Part shown: in pieces, positions 23,309 through 34,927 of the stretch | How positions within the stretch are numbered: the first letter of the stretch is position 1 | Layout: the number at the start of each line of letters is the position of its first letter | Assembly (NCBI GenBank): GCA_028641055.1 | Contig: CM054062.1 | Location: 185,131,958 to 185,195,957, forward strand | Source of the DNA: Alopecurus myosuroides | Taxonomy: Eukaryota > Streptophyta > Magnoliopsida > Poales > Poaceae | Reading direction: 5' to 3' | DNA length: 64,000 bases | The notes under the pieces: generated by a model | What the model was told of the DNA's origin: nothing | What the model saw: the letters and a program-made list of their open reading frames with translations, nothing else | The model's database searches: none | Program-made: the position numbers and the translations under genes

Positions 23309-25890
23309 CGCCCCTCAAGTGGTCCCAGCAGGAGATCTCCTTCGACGTCGCCGATCACCCCGAGGCTGTCGGCCCGGTGGGAGCCATCCTGCTGGTATGC
23401 ACCCCCACGATCAACCATGTCGCCGTCTCGAAGACGCTCGTGGACGAAGGTGCTGGCCTCAACGTTATCTCTCTCGGGACCTTTGAGAAGCTGCGCATCC
23501 CGCGTGACCGCCTCAAGGCCACCAGGCCCTTCCCCGGAGTAACCAGTGGCATGACCGTGCCACTTGGAAGGGTTAGGCTGGAGGTCACGTTTGGCACTCG
23601 CCAAAACTACCGCACCGAGGAGATCGACTTCGACGTCGCCACATCGGGCTGCCCAACAACGCCATCCTGGGCTACCCTATGCTAGCCAAGTTCATGGCCA
23701 TCATGCACCATGCATATAACATGGTCAAGATGCCCGGGAGCAGCGGACCCCTTGCTGTTCACGGGGACGTGAAAGACGCGGTGCGTTCGATGGAGGGCGC
23801 CTACAAGGAGGCGACATCATCACACCCCATCGACGAGGGTAACCTCGGGGACGTTGTCGAGCCTCCAAAGAAGAAGCAGTTGTTCTCTCACGAGAGGGAA
23901 GCAACAAAGAAGGTATTCATGAACCCCGATGGCACAGGGCCCTCACTCACCATCAGAGCCGGGTTGCCTCCCAAATAGGAAAGCGCGCTCGTCGCCTTCC
24001 TTCGGGCAAACGCGGACATGTTCGCACGAACAACGTCTGATATGGCCGGGGTACCAAGGGAGGTAATCGAGCACCATTTGGCGGTATGCCCGGGCGCACG
24101 CCCGATCAAGCAAAAGGCCCGTCGCCAGGGCCCGGAGAAGCATGAATTCATCATCCGGGAAGTGGAGAAGCTCCTGGACGCCAAGATCATCCGCGAGATT
24201 ATCCATCCCGAGTGGATCTCCAACCCCGTTGTCGTCTCCAAGCATACGGGTGGAGGACGTCTCTGCGTGGACTTCACCGACCTCAACAAGGCCCGCCCAA
24301 AGGATCCATATCCTCTCCCAAGGATCGATCAAATAGTGGACTCCACCGCTGGGTGCGACCTCCTCTGTTTCCTGGATGTCTTCTCAGGATATCATCAGAT
24401 CAAGATGGCCAAGGAGGACGGAGAAAAGACCGCCTTCATGACACCCTGCGGGGTGTTCTACTACATCTGCATGCCTTTCGATCTGAAGAACGTGGGAGCC
24501 ACCTTCCAGTGGCTCATGCGTATCGCCCTGGGGACGTAGATAGGGAAGAACGTGGAGGCCTACGTCGACGACATCATCGTCAAGATTCGCGAAGAGCGCA
24601 CGCTCATCGATAAACTCGCGGAGATGTTCCAGAACCTCCGCAGGGTCAACATCATGCTCAACCCCGACAAATGGGTATTCGGGGTTGCAGCAGGGAAGCT
24701 GATGGGCTTCCTGGTGTCCCATCGGGGCATCGAGGCCAACCCCAACAAGATTCGGGCCATTGAAGAAATGCAACCTCCACGACGACTGAAGGATATGCAA
24801 CTCATTGCGAGATGCATGGCGGTGCTGGGGTGCTTCATTTCCAGGCGGCCACAAGGCTCTGCCGTTCTTTAAGCTCCTGAAGCGTTCGGGTCCATTCAAA
24901 TGGACTGCCAAGGAAGCTGCTGCATTTGAGGAGCTCACCCCTTAGACGGTCAGTGTTGCACTCTTAGCTGAAAGGCCAGCTGGCAAGATAAGAGCGGCCC
25001 TACCCGACCTGGAGCCCACGCCCGCTTCTCCCCGAGAGGACCCCGTTGCAAGCCAAGAGCTCCATAAGGAGTATACCCTCATGCAGCCTCAGGAGAGCCC
25101 CAATGCGTCATGACAACTCACTGTCGGGACCTCTCTAGTCGCTTTGCTAGCATCGTGCTTCGAGATGCCCGCGAGAGGTACCCTGTGCAGCAGAAGCTCC
25201 TGTATGTGCTCCTTGTAGCTTCGAGGAATCTTCGCCACTACTTCGAGGGGAACCCCATCCTGGTGGTGTCAACCTTTCCCCTCGAGCAGATCCTTCAAAA
25301 TTCCAACGCCATGGGGCGTGTCACAAAGTGGGCTATCGAGCTCCAACACTTCGAGCTCCAGTTCCTCACGACCAAGACCATCAAGGGAGGAGTTTCTGGC
25401 AGAGTTCAACACAGAGTGGACAAACCCACCGCCCGAAGAAGACCCTCAAGAGGAGACAACCGTCCTCGGCAAGCTGGCTCCCGAAGAATGGACCATGCAC
25501 TTTGACGGTGCCTTCTCCTCCAGGGGCTCGGGGGCTGGCGTCGTGCTTACGTCGCCAACTGGCGACAAGCTCTACTACACCGTCCAACTCCATTTTGGTC
25601 ACAAGGACAAAGTCTCCAACAACATCATCGAGTACGAGGGACTCCTCACCGGCATTAGGGCTGCCATTGCCCTCGGCATCAAGCGCCTCGTCATCAAGGG
25701 AGACTCCCAGCTCTTGGTAAATTTCTCCAACAAGATCTACGTCGCCAAGGACAAGCACATGGCCCTATACCTTGAGGAAGTTTACAAACTCAAAAAACGT
25801 TTCCTCGGCCTAGAGTTGCAGCATATCTCGCGCGGGAACAACCAAGAAGCAGACAACCTCGCCAAGCGAGCGTCAAGGAACTGCGCGTAG
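23309..25890 (+). pseudogene. Tat element protease, reverse transcriptase and two RNase H domains
   Basis: The protease region runs from about 23310 (KTLVDEGAGLNVIS, where the usual DGG/DSG is DEG) to about 23700. Reverse transcriptase spans about 24010-24870 with VDFTDLNKARPKDPYPLPRI, FLDVFSGYHQIKM and the intact YVDDIIVK catalytic box at about 24555. The classical RNase H remnant lies at about 25110-25390. The second RNase H spans 25390-25890, with FDGAFSSRGSGAG, IIEYEGLLTGI and the GNNQEADNLAKRAS tail. Stops at about 23978 and 24537 and frameshifts near 23655, 24830, 24945 and 25390 inactivate it. No integrase follows; the element is truncated at about 26030. Confidence 0.88.
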
Positions 25891-26030
25891 GCCCTAGAAG
25901 TCTTTGAAGAGAGGCTCGCCAAGCCATCCATCATACTTCCCGTCGATGACGAAGAGCCACAAGGCCACTAACACCTCGAGGAGGAGCTCCCACCCGCTCC
26001 CTCCCAAGGCGCACCGGACTGCAGGATTCA

Positions 26031-27767
26031 AAACCATTCACTATTATTCTAATAGTGGGTTCCCAAAAATCTTGTAATTTGTAGGAATAGAGGCTTCAAG
26101 TTTGAGACTTTCTTCCTTAGCTTCAACGAGAGCATTAGTGATATCTTTAGTGAAAGCAATATTTATCTTATTAGCATTAGGATCCTTAGATAATTTTTGT
26201 AAGACTTTAATAACATCAGAGATGGTGCAATTATCAAAATCAAGTTTATCATCCTAAAACATGGTGGGACAATTTTCTCCTAAAGTCATATCATCATCAA
26301 TCCCACTTCCAACAATTTTCCCACTAGAAAAATTTTCAAACTCCAAAATTTTGGGACTCCTTCTACCTAAAGTCATAACCTCTCCAATCCCATTTGTTTT
26401 GACATCAGAATGTTTAGAAGCATTAGGATACTCATTGGTACTAAAAGTTTTCACTTCTTCAAAGGGTTGGATGGTATAAATGTTAACAGGCTCATTTTTA
26501 ACAGTTTTTTCAGCAATTTCAGCTTCTCTTTCTCTTCTAGCACGAATTTGAGCTAACATTCTCATGTTCTCATTTATTTGAACTTTTATAGCATTTATAG
26601 GTTCAGTTTTCTTCGCCTCAAGAGGTGTAGTCCTAATTTTTAAAATTTCTACATCATGAGCAAGACTATCAACTTTTAGCATAAGATTATCTAGTTTTGC
26701 AAGCTTTTCATCAAAGTTTTATTGAAATATTTTTGTGAAGTGATAAATTCTTTAAGCATGTTTTGAAGATCAGAGGTGGAACTTTTAGGATTTTTTTAAG
26801 CATTGACATAAGAATTTCCATATGAATTACCATTATTATTAGGATATGGCCTATAGTTGTTACCACCAAAATTGTTCTTGCAAGCACTATTGTTGAAATT
26901 GTTTCTAGCAGTAAAATTCACATCAATTTGATCATTCTCATTAGAAACCAAAGAGTTCAAGGGAACATTATTAGGATCTCTAGGAACTTATTTAGCTAGC
27001 AAAGAATCAATCATATCAATTTTATCACTCAAAGAATAGACATCCTCCAAAGAATTTACCTTTTTACCCGTTGGAGCCCTTTTTGTATGCCATTGGGAAT
27101 AGTTTGTCACTAGATCATCCAATAACTTGTTTGTTGCACCTAAAGTGAGGTTCACAAAGGTTACTCCAGCAGCTGAATCCAATAAATTCCTTGAAGAAAA
27201 AATTAATCCCCCATAAAAAGTTTGGACAACCATCCACGTAATTAGTCCGTGTGTGGGACAATTCTTAACCATATTTTTCATTCTTTCTAAAACTTCAGCA
27301 ACATGTTCATTATCATTTTTTCTAAAGTTCATAATATTACTCCTCGGTTGTACAATTTTTGCAGGTGGATAATACTTCCCAATAAAAACATCTTTGCATT
27401 CAGTCCAAGAATCAATGCTATTTTTAGGCAAGGACAATAACCATTCTTTTGCTATTCCTCTTAATAAGAAAGGAAACAATCCTAATTTCACAATATCACC
27501 ATCTACCTCTTTATATTTTTGCATGTCACATAACTCAACAAAGTTATTTAAATGAGAGGCAACATCTTCTCCAATACGAGAAAATTGATCTTTTGTGACA
27601 ACATTCAACAATGCAGGTTTAATTTCATAGGAATTTGTTGTAGAAGCAGGTGGAGGAATTGGTGTGCATATGAAATCATTATTATTGGTACCAGTAAAGT
27701 CACAAATCATGGTGGTATCATTGGTACCCATGCTTGCAAGATAAAACAAAATAAAGTAACAAGACAA
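26031..27767 (-). pseudogene. Gag of a minus-strand Ty3/gypsy element
   Basis: The start-proximal frame 27767-26988 holds a retrotransposon gag domain: the LNNFVELCDMQKYKEVDGD motif, then FPFLLRGIAKEWLLSLPKNSI and WTECKDVFIGKYYPP. The frame then breaks near 26988. A downstream Glu/Lys-rich segment (26682-26254) continues in the same direction with coiled-coil-like character. The sequence stops at about 26031, where the Tat element begins. The first codons lie about 140 bp downstream of the primer site, as expected for gag. Confidence 0.8.
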
Positions 27768-27904
27768 ATAAAAGACTAGAAAATAGAGAAATATTCTTTT
27801 TGGGTTTTTGATAAAGAGAAAACAAGACTAAACAAAAGTAAACTAAGAGAGAACAAAACAAAAAAAATAGAGTGGAAGTGTGAGAATCCCCTTGCAGCAA
27901 GCTA

Positions 27905-27924
27905 GAAGTCCCCGGCAACGGCGC
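27905..27924 (-). promoter_or_regulatory. Primer-site region of minus-strand gypsy element
   Basis: On the minus strand GCGCCGTTGCCGGGGACTTC directly follows the LTR. This GGCGCCGTTGCCGGGG-type sequence marks the 5' end of many Triticeae gypsy elements and fixes the direction of transcription. Confidence 0.75.
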
Positions 27925-29142
27925 TGGGTGAACAAATTATAGTTGTACAATTGAAAAATCATGAACGTATAACAATATTATTATGACAAGATAAAGTTCA
28001 CAGGTTCTAACATTGTAGGAATTACGTCAAGGCATATGGACCGCTATACAGCATGCATCCCTATTTAAAAGTCCACCTCAAGAAAGTTATCCAGCAAATC
28101 TCTCTGGTATTAAGTTGCAACAACAAAGTGATTGCTTTGTGTGCAACAGACAAAGGGATTAAGAATAATACGTAATGTAAGCAGTGGTCCTCGTATGTAG
28201 ACAAGAGCATCGTTATTTTCTCCTCGGTAGCAACAACACATCCTCCATCTGTCACGTTTCTGTCACTCGAGCACATATGTAAGGGAGACATGAGCCCACT
28301 ATCTAGCATATAAATCCTCTCTTGGAGGTGAAAACAACTACGTAGCCAAGGTAATAATAAACACCAGAGATCATTGCAAGCCAAGATTAAAACTCTCTAT
28401 AAATATAAGTGAAACATCTCAGATTGACATGAACAAAACAATCACAATCTCATGGTTCGTCGGGTCCCAGCAAAGACAACATGCACACTTTCATAACGGT
28501 GGTCTCGATCATGTGAGGCAGATCACCAGACTCTAAACATAGAGGCATAGGGGAGAGAACAAACATCTAGCTAGTGTCGTGGACCCGTAGTCCCGAGATG
28601 AACTACTCACGGATCTGTCCGGAGGCGATCATGGCGATGTAGAGGCCTCCGATGATGATTCCCGTCTCCGGCAGGGTGCCGGAACAGGGATTCAGAAGCC
28701 CTAGATTGGACTTTCGAGGTGACGCCACCTCTCTGTATGTTTCGTGGAAAATAACTTCGTCCCCGATGTTTTTAGGGTTAAAGGTAATTTATAGGCGAGA
28801 CGAGAGGCGGTGGCTAGGGAAGCCAGGGGCCCACCAAGCGCGGCCTAGGGTGGGGTCGCGCCTGGGACCCCTGGCCCCCCTCTGGCTCTTCTTTGGAGTC
28901 TGTCTTTGTTCCGGGTAAAAAACGATCTTCGTGGATTTTCAGCCCTTTCCGAGAATATTTCTTTAACAACTTTTGTGAAATAGAAAAACAGAAGAAAACA
29001 ACAACTGGCCTGGGGCATCTCGTTAATAGGTTAGTCAATGAAAACATCCGGAAAGCGAAGGAAAACAAGAGAAAACATGTGGAAAACAAAAGGTATTGGT
29101 ACATGTAGCATCAAAAATTATAGATACTTTTGCAACGTATCA
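27925..29142 (-). repeat. 5' LTR of minus-strand gypsy element
   Basis: Read on the minus strand the LTR starts TGATACGTTGCAAAAGTATC at 29142 and ends ...TTGTTCACCCA at 27925, about 1.22 kb. It shares its first ~100 bp in diverged form with the LTR at 5184-6576 but is unrelated at its other end, so the two are probably not partners. It abuts the Mutator-like coding sequence at 29143. Confidence 0.75.
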
Positions 29143-29919
29143 CATCACAGTTTTGAAAACCCTGTGCGTGGACATTGCCCATTCAATAATGGCATCCTGC
29201 ATAGCTTGCTTGTTCGGATACATAGCACCTGACGCAATGTTGTTCCAATATTGGCAGGCGGAATCATGGCCATCGTTCACGGTCATCGCATAAGAGAAGT
29301 CCTGATTCCACCTTGCAGGATTGGCACCTCTACTGTGTTCTCTTCTTCACCTGACTCATCAGAATCATCCGCATGACCACTTTGACCATTTGAATCTTCA
29401 TCTTCCATCTGATTCTGCATGTGCCCATATACCTCGTCAACATCCACGTCGCCACTGTCATAACCATTACCATGCCCTCCTTCTACCTGACTGCTCTACC
29501 CTGGTTCGTAACCATCCCCTCCTTCTACTTGACTGCTCTGTTCTCATTCGTAACCACCCCTTCCAGCACCCAACCCATAATTTGACAGAGATAAATCCAT
29601 CTCTTCACTTCTCTGACCTGGATCATATGCACCCTCGCCTTTGGGGGCACTGACCTCCTTCAAGACAGGAAGCACTAGGGCAAAAGCATTGCAATCCCTA
29701 TTTTCTCAACCTTGTAACCAGCGCATCCACTATGAGTCATGATCTATTGGTCACAGATAAAATAAAATCTTTGATCTTGATTGGGTCCACAAAGCATGAA
29801 CACCGACTGTGTATGTTTCAGTATCAAAGCCTAAACAACCTGCCAATCACTCTTTCAACTGATTTAGAGACCATGTTTGAGGGGCAGGCAGGTCGACCAC
29901 TATATCCTGAAACTCACTC
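29143..29919 (-). pseudogene. MuDR-type transposase gene fragment (MULE), downstream part
   Basis: The minus strand reads as the N-terminal region of a plant Mutator-like transposase. It starts at the copia insertion, through LPAPQTWSLNQLKEW and a tract rich in Gly, Tyr, Glu and SSQ repeats (29440-29640). It then enters the start of the DNA-binding region (IEWAMSTHRVFKT at about 29150-29190). A few stops and frame changes mark decay. It is cut at 29143 by the gypsy LTR, so the catalytic DDE domain is missing. The upstream part continues on the other side of the copia element (from 37250). Confidence 0.75.
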
Positions 29920-29924
29920 AGATC

Positions 29925-31026
29925 TGTTAAGAATTTAGGCAATTTACAGATTAGATTAATCCAAGTATAAATCATGAACATGACGTAAACATACTGATAT
30001 TTAACCATATTCGTGCATACTAGATTTATAGTATATAAATCTACGCAAACTACTAGTGTTGCACACATGGAAATAATAATGACAGGGATGAACGTGCTAT
30101 ACCCTGCAGTTGACCAATTGGAAGTAGCCGTAGCAGAGGCGGCGGCCGCGGCGGCGGCAGCAGCAGCGTTGGCGGCCTCAGCAGCAGCAGCGGCCTCGGT
30201 GGCAGCAGCGGCGGCGGCAACAGCTCGATCGGCTTCGGTGGCCATGTTGACGACGAGGGCGACGCGGTAGTAGACGAAGTAGATGTACAGCAGCAGCGAG
30301 CAGTCACGTAGTAGACGCTCCCCAAAAACCTAATCGCCCCTCTCCCGTACAGGATCTGGAGAGGCGGGGTTTCGGAGGCCTGCTCTCCCGTCGGCCGTGT
30401 ACGCGGTAGACGGGATGGGATCAACGGCGACAGCAACAGGAGGTGGAACGACAGTGGGCGCAAAGAGGCGGCGTGTGTGAGATATGTGTACTGCGTCCGC
30501 CTGGGCCTCCAAGTTATAGGCACGGCCGAGAAGGAGAACGGTCAATTTAATTGGCGTTTACTACAGCCGTTACCACGTGATAAAGGCGGCGTTTTACTGC
30601 GCGCAGTTATCACACGCGATCAATACGGCTGTTACCAATATAAATGTGACGCATTTAGACAACAATAATTATGACGTCTCATATTATTGCCGTGTCTGTT
30701 GACTCCCCGTTTCCGACTGCCAAAATAAAGGCATCGGCTCGGCTCATTCCCGCAACCCGCGGCGCGTCGTGACGTGTCGTGACGAGGCGAGGCGTGGCGA
30801 GGCGGGCGGCGGAGGAGGAGGAGCGCGCGTGTGGAACACCTCCACTACTTCTCTCTCTTCATACCAACTCACACTAGTGGGGAGAAAGCTCACCTTATAA
30901 ACTGGTGCAAAACTCTCCCAACTAGCAATGTGGGACTAAACTCCCACCATTTGCTATGGCAACATGGGCCTTTGGGATTAAGTGGAAATTGGCTAATGGG
31001 CCTGTAGGTCCATCCGAATTTCAGCA
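29925..31026 (-). repeat. 3' LTR of the complete copia element
   Basis: This LTR is 1102 bp. On the minus strand it begins TGCTGAAATTCGGATGG and ends GCCTAAATTCTTAACA. It is about 20 bp longer than the 5' LTR owing to an expanded GTCGTGAC/GAGGCG tract at about 30765-30805. A minus-strand TATA-like TTTATAAGG lies at about 30893-30901. An open frame beginning with an Ala-rich stretch (30245 downward) is conserved with the other LTR. Confidence 0.92.
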
Positions 31027-31570
31027 ATCCCCCACCAGATCTCGAAGACCCATGGTGTTGTCCTCTGTTCCATTCACTGTTTTTATATACTGGCATTTTC
31101 AGTGGAGACCCGTTAAGGTTGAACATCCACCTAGAACAAGTAGCTACACTACATCACAACTGAACAATGGACTATGCCTTGAATTGTCAGTTTGGCGTAA
31201 AATAGTTTCACTAAATGTCTTGCCAGTACTAGGCTGCCGAAGGCTGACCCCTCGGGTGGAGCATATTAGTCATACTCCTGGCCTATTCATGAACTTATTA
31301 GAGATCACCCAATCTCATAGACTGTGACCAGCAGTCAGGATCATATAGGTGTGTTCCTCCAAAGATCGCTCTGTAGGATAGCATCTTGCTTATACAAGCC
31401 TTGGAACACATTAAGACAAAAGTCAACCTGCCATACAGTTTTTGAGAGTACTGCATCTCCAGTGGAGTGGGTTAGTAAAATTACTCTCCTCAGTTAACCA
31501 CTAGCTTGTTTTCCCAGGTCCCACTTCACGGGATCTCCGATCACATAGGTTGGGTTACTGCCATGGCAAC

Positions 31571-34182
31571 TCATGTGGGTCTCATACCCATCTCCCTCGA
31601 TGCACTTTCTATCACAACACGTGATAGCCCTTTAGTAAAGGGATCTGCCAGATTCTTAGCCGACTGGATATAATCCACCGCTATCACTCCGGAGTTTCTT
31701 AAATGTCTGACAACTTTTAATCTCATTTTTATGTGCTTTGTGGATTGTGCATTGTCCTTTGAACTCTTCACCTTGACAATTACTGTTTGATTGTCACACT
31801 TCATAAGGATAGCCGGTACTGGCTTTTCAACCACAGGCAAGTCCATCAAAAGATCTCGAAGCCATCCTGCTTCGACACTAGACGTGTCTAATGCTGTTAA
31901 TTCTGCTTCCATTGTCGATCTCGTTAAGATCGTTTGCTTGCAAGACTTCCAGGAAACAGCACCACCTCCAAGGGTAAACACATACCCCGTTGTGGTTTTC
32001 ATCTCATCAGCATCAGAGATCCAATTCGCATCACAATACCCTTCAAGTACCGAAGGATATCCACTGTAGTGAAGTCCATGGTTCACGGTACCTTTCAGAT
32101 AGCGCATAATTCTTTCTACAGCATGCCAATGCACATCACCCGGATTGGAAACAAACCGGCTTAGTTTGCACACAGCAAACATGATGTCAGGCCTCGTAGC
32201 GCTCGCTAGATACATGAGTGAACCAATTACTTGCGAGTACCTCAGCTGATCCTTAGCTGTGCCTTCGAACTTTCGAATCCGCACACTAGGATCATATGGT
32301 GTTGGAGAAATTTTGCAGCCCGAATATCCAAAACGACTCAAAACCTTCTCAACATAATGGGATTGCAGAAGTGTAATCCCACCCTCATTGTCTCTCAATA
32401 GCTTGATGTTCAAGATAACATCAGCCACACCAAGATCTTTCATCTCAAAGTTCTGGGATAGAAATGACTTAACCTCATTGATTACTTTGAGGTTGGTCCC
32501 AAATATCAGTATGTCATCAACATACAAACACAAAATAACTCCTTCGCCCCCACCATGGCGATAGTATACACATTTGTCAGCTTCATTAACAACAAAACCA
32601 ACAGATGTTAAAGTTGTATTGAACTTCTCATGCCATTGCTTAGGTGCTTGTTTCAGCCCATATAAAGATTTCAGTAACTTACACACCTTTCCTTCTTGAC
32701 CATCTAACACAAAGCCATCTGGCTGTTGCATATAGATTTCCTCGTCTAACTCTCCATTTAGGAAAGCCGTCTTAACATCCATCTGATGAACGAGAAGACC
32801 ATGCGAGGCCGCCAACGAGAGTAATACTCGAATGGTGGTTAGTCTGGCCACAGGTGAATAAGTATCGAAGAAATCTTCATCTTCTTTCTGGGAATAACCC
32901 TTGGCCACAAGTCTAGCCTTGTACTTTTCAATCGTACCATCAGGCCTAAGCTTCTTTTTGAACACCCACTTACATCCTAATGGTTTACAGCCATAAGGAC
33001 GTTCAGTGATCTCCCACGTTCCATTAGCCATGATGGAATCCATCTCGCTACGGACCGCTTCTCTCCAGTAGTCAGCATCTGGAGATGCATAAGCTTCTGA
33101 AATAGAAGTGGGAGTATCATCCACAAGGTACACAAGGAAATCATCACCAAAGGACTTTGCAGTCCTCTGTCTCTTGCCCCTACCAACGGTTTCCTCGTCA
33201 TCCTTCTCAGGATTCTCATCATGTGTTTGTTCATAATATTCCATAGGAATGGCAGGTTCAGGAGTCTCCTCTGATTTCTGTCTAGAAGTGCTTTGCATAT
33301 CTCTCATAGGAAAAATATCCTCAAAGAATGTAGCATCTTTAGACTCCAAAATTGTACCGACCTTCACGTCAGGTACCTCAGATTTCACTACTAGAAATCT
33401 ATAGCCAACACTATTCTTAGCATATCCCAAATTAACGCAATCCACGGTCTTTGGTCCAAGTTTACGCTTTTTGGGGATCGGCACATTGACTTTTGCCAAA
33501 CAGCCCCAAGTACGTAAGTACGAGAGTGTTGTTTTTCTCTTCTCCCATTGCTCATAGGGAGTGACCTCATTGTCTTTCGTCAGAACTTTATTCAGGACAT
33601 GACATGATGTCAATATAGCCTCCCCCACCATGCCTTGGATAAACCCGATGTATCTAACATGGCGTTAACCAAATCTGTTAGAGTACGGTTTTTCCTTTCG
33701 GCAACCCCATTTTACTGAGGTGAATAGGGAGGCGTCCTCTCGTGAATAATGCCATGTTCCGCACAGAAAGAGCCACACTCATTAGAAAAATACTCTCCAC
33801 CACGATCTGACCGGATTCGTTTAATTTTCTTTTCAAGTTGATTCTCAACTTCTGCCTTATAGATTTTAAACTAGTGTAGAGCCTCATCTTTAGTGTTTAA
33901 CAGATATACATAGCAAAACCTAGTGGAATCATCTATTAACGTCATGAAGTATCTCTTTCCACCTTTAGTCAACACACCATTCATCTCACAGAGATCAGAA
34001 TGTATGAGTTCTAATGGCGCCAAGTGTCTCTCCTCCGCAGCCTTGTGGGGCTTGCGAGGTTGCTTTGCTTGTACACACGAATGGCACTTAGAACCTTTGC
34101 TAAAGTGAAACTTGGAATTAAATTTAGTTTTGCTAACCGCGTCATGCAACTGAAACCAACGTGACAAAGACGTGAATGCCAA
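31571..34182 (-). pseudogene. Copia integrase, reverse transcriptase and RNase H
   Basis: Integrase is at 34182-33630. It has the zinc-binding C-H-S-C segment and a catalytic core containing HSDLCE, IDDSTRFCYVYLL and DRGGEYFS, with in-frame stops TAG at 33871-33873 and TAA at 33712-33714. A frameshift near 33625 leads into a long intact frame, 33631-31571. That frame holds the end of integrase, a linker, and reverse transcriptase ([34 protein letters not shown], catalytic YVDDILIF). RNase H follows, with YCDANW, the STMEAE motif and a C-terminal KHIKMR segment. Another frameshift near 34125 separates it from the gag-pre-integrase part. Reverse transcriptase and RNase H look intact; integrase is dead. 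Confidence 0.92.
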
Positions 34183-34270
34183 ACTTCTGTTTCATTCACA
34201 CTCGAATGAATATTGTTCACGACTTTATTACAAAAATCAGCGAGGGAAAAGCGGAACAGACCTCCGCACT

Positions 34271-34919
34271 TAGGGGTGGGCATTCGGTTCTTTCGGTCTT
34301 TTCGGTTCGGTTTTTCGGATTTTATAATAATTCGGTTTTTAGAAAGTGACAACCGAATTAACCTATAATTTTTCAGGAACCGACAATTCGGTTCTTCAGA
34401 AATTCGGTTCGGTTTTCGGTTTAAACCGAATTAACCGAGATTGTAACATGCAAAAAATTCAAATCAAGAATTAGATAGCAAAAATGGGTGGATAGGTTTG
34501 CGGAGCCTTGCCGGGACGACATTGACGTGTGAACCTAGTGTCATGGAAGCTAATATTACACGACATATGGATGGGTATGTATTTGTTGTGAACTTTAATT
34601 GTAGTTATATAAGAGAAAGCAATAAATAAGATTTGGGTGGAGACTGTGTTGACAATGATAGATATTTTTAATGGGACAACTATTTATTTCCCTAGATATA
34701 GTTTGTCGCATGGTCTTGAAATATTTGATTGCATGATGAATTGGTCCTTTCGGTCAGTTCGGTTAACATGGACTCAAAACCGAACTAACCGATATAATTT
34801 CGGTTTTCTAAAGTTGGGAACCGATATATGGACCGAAAACCGAATTAACCTTATAATTCGGTTTGTTCGGTTCGGTCTCGGTTCGGGTTCGGTTTCTCGG
34901 TTTTTTATGCCCACCCCTA
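34271..34919. mobile_element. Non-autonomous hAT-type element, TSD TCCGCACT
   Basis: This 649-bp element has inverted ends TAGGGGTGGGCAT / ATGCCCACCCCTA and a perfect 8-bp target duplication TCCGCACT (34263-34270 and 34920-34927). The 8-bp duplication and GGGGTGGGCA ends are typical of plant hAT elements. The interior is full of TTCGGTT and AACCGAA words near both ends. It encodes no transposase. It disrupts the gag-pre-integrase region of the copia element. Confidence 0.92.
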
Positions 34920-34927
34920 TCCGCACT

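Larger units (their letters stand above)
11122..26030 (+). mobile_element. Tat-lineage Ty3/gypsy element, plus strand, 3' truncated and twice interrupted
   Basis: This is a GC-rich element with 5' LTR, primer site, gag, protease, reverse transcriptase and two RNase H domains. It is interrupted by a solo LTR (12329-16874) and a gypsy element (17444-23166). It ends abruptly after the second RNase H at about 26030, so integrase and the 3' LTR are absent. The second RNase H domain (FDGAFSSRGSGAGVVL region at about 25500) is the known hallmark of the Tat lineage. Its GC content contrasts sharply with the AT-rich neighbours on both sides. No target duplication can be checked because the 3' end is missing. 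Confidence 0.85.

Noticed and set aside
5184..29142. Treating the LTRs at 5184-6576 and 27925-29142 as the pair of one element
   Set aside because: Only their TGATACRT ends and about the first 100 bp are similar; the other ends differ, and flanks GACAG and CATCA do not match as a target duplication.
30013..30523. Alanine-, proline- and leucine-rich ORFs on both strands in the copia LTRs
   Set aside because: These are reading-frame shadows of the GCN-rich LTR tract; only the minus-strand frame continuing into gag has support.
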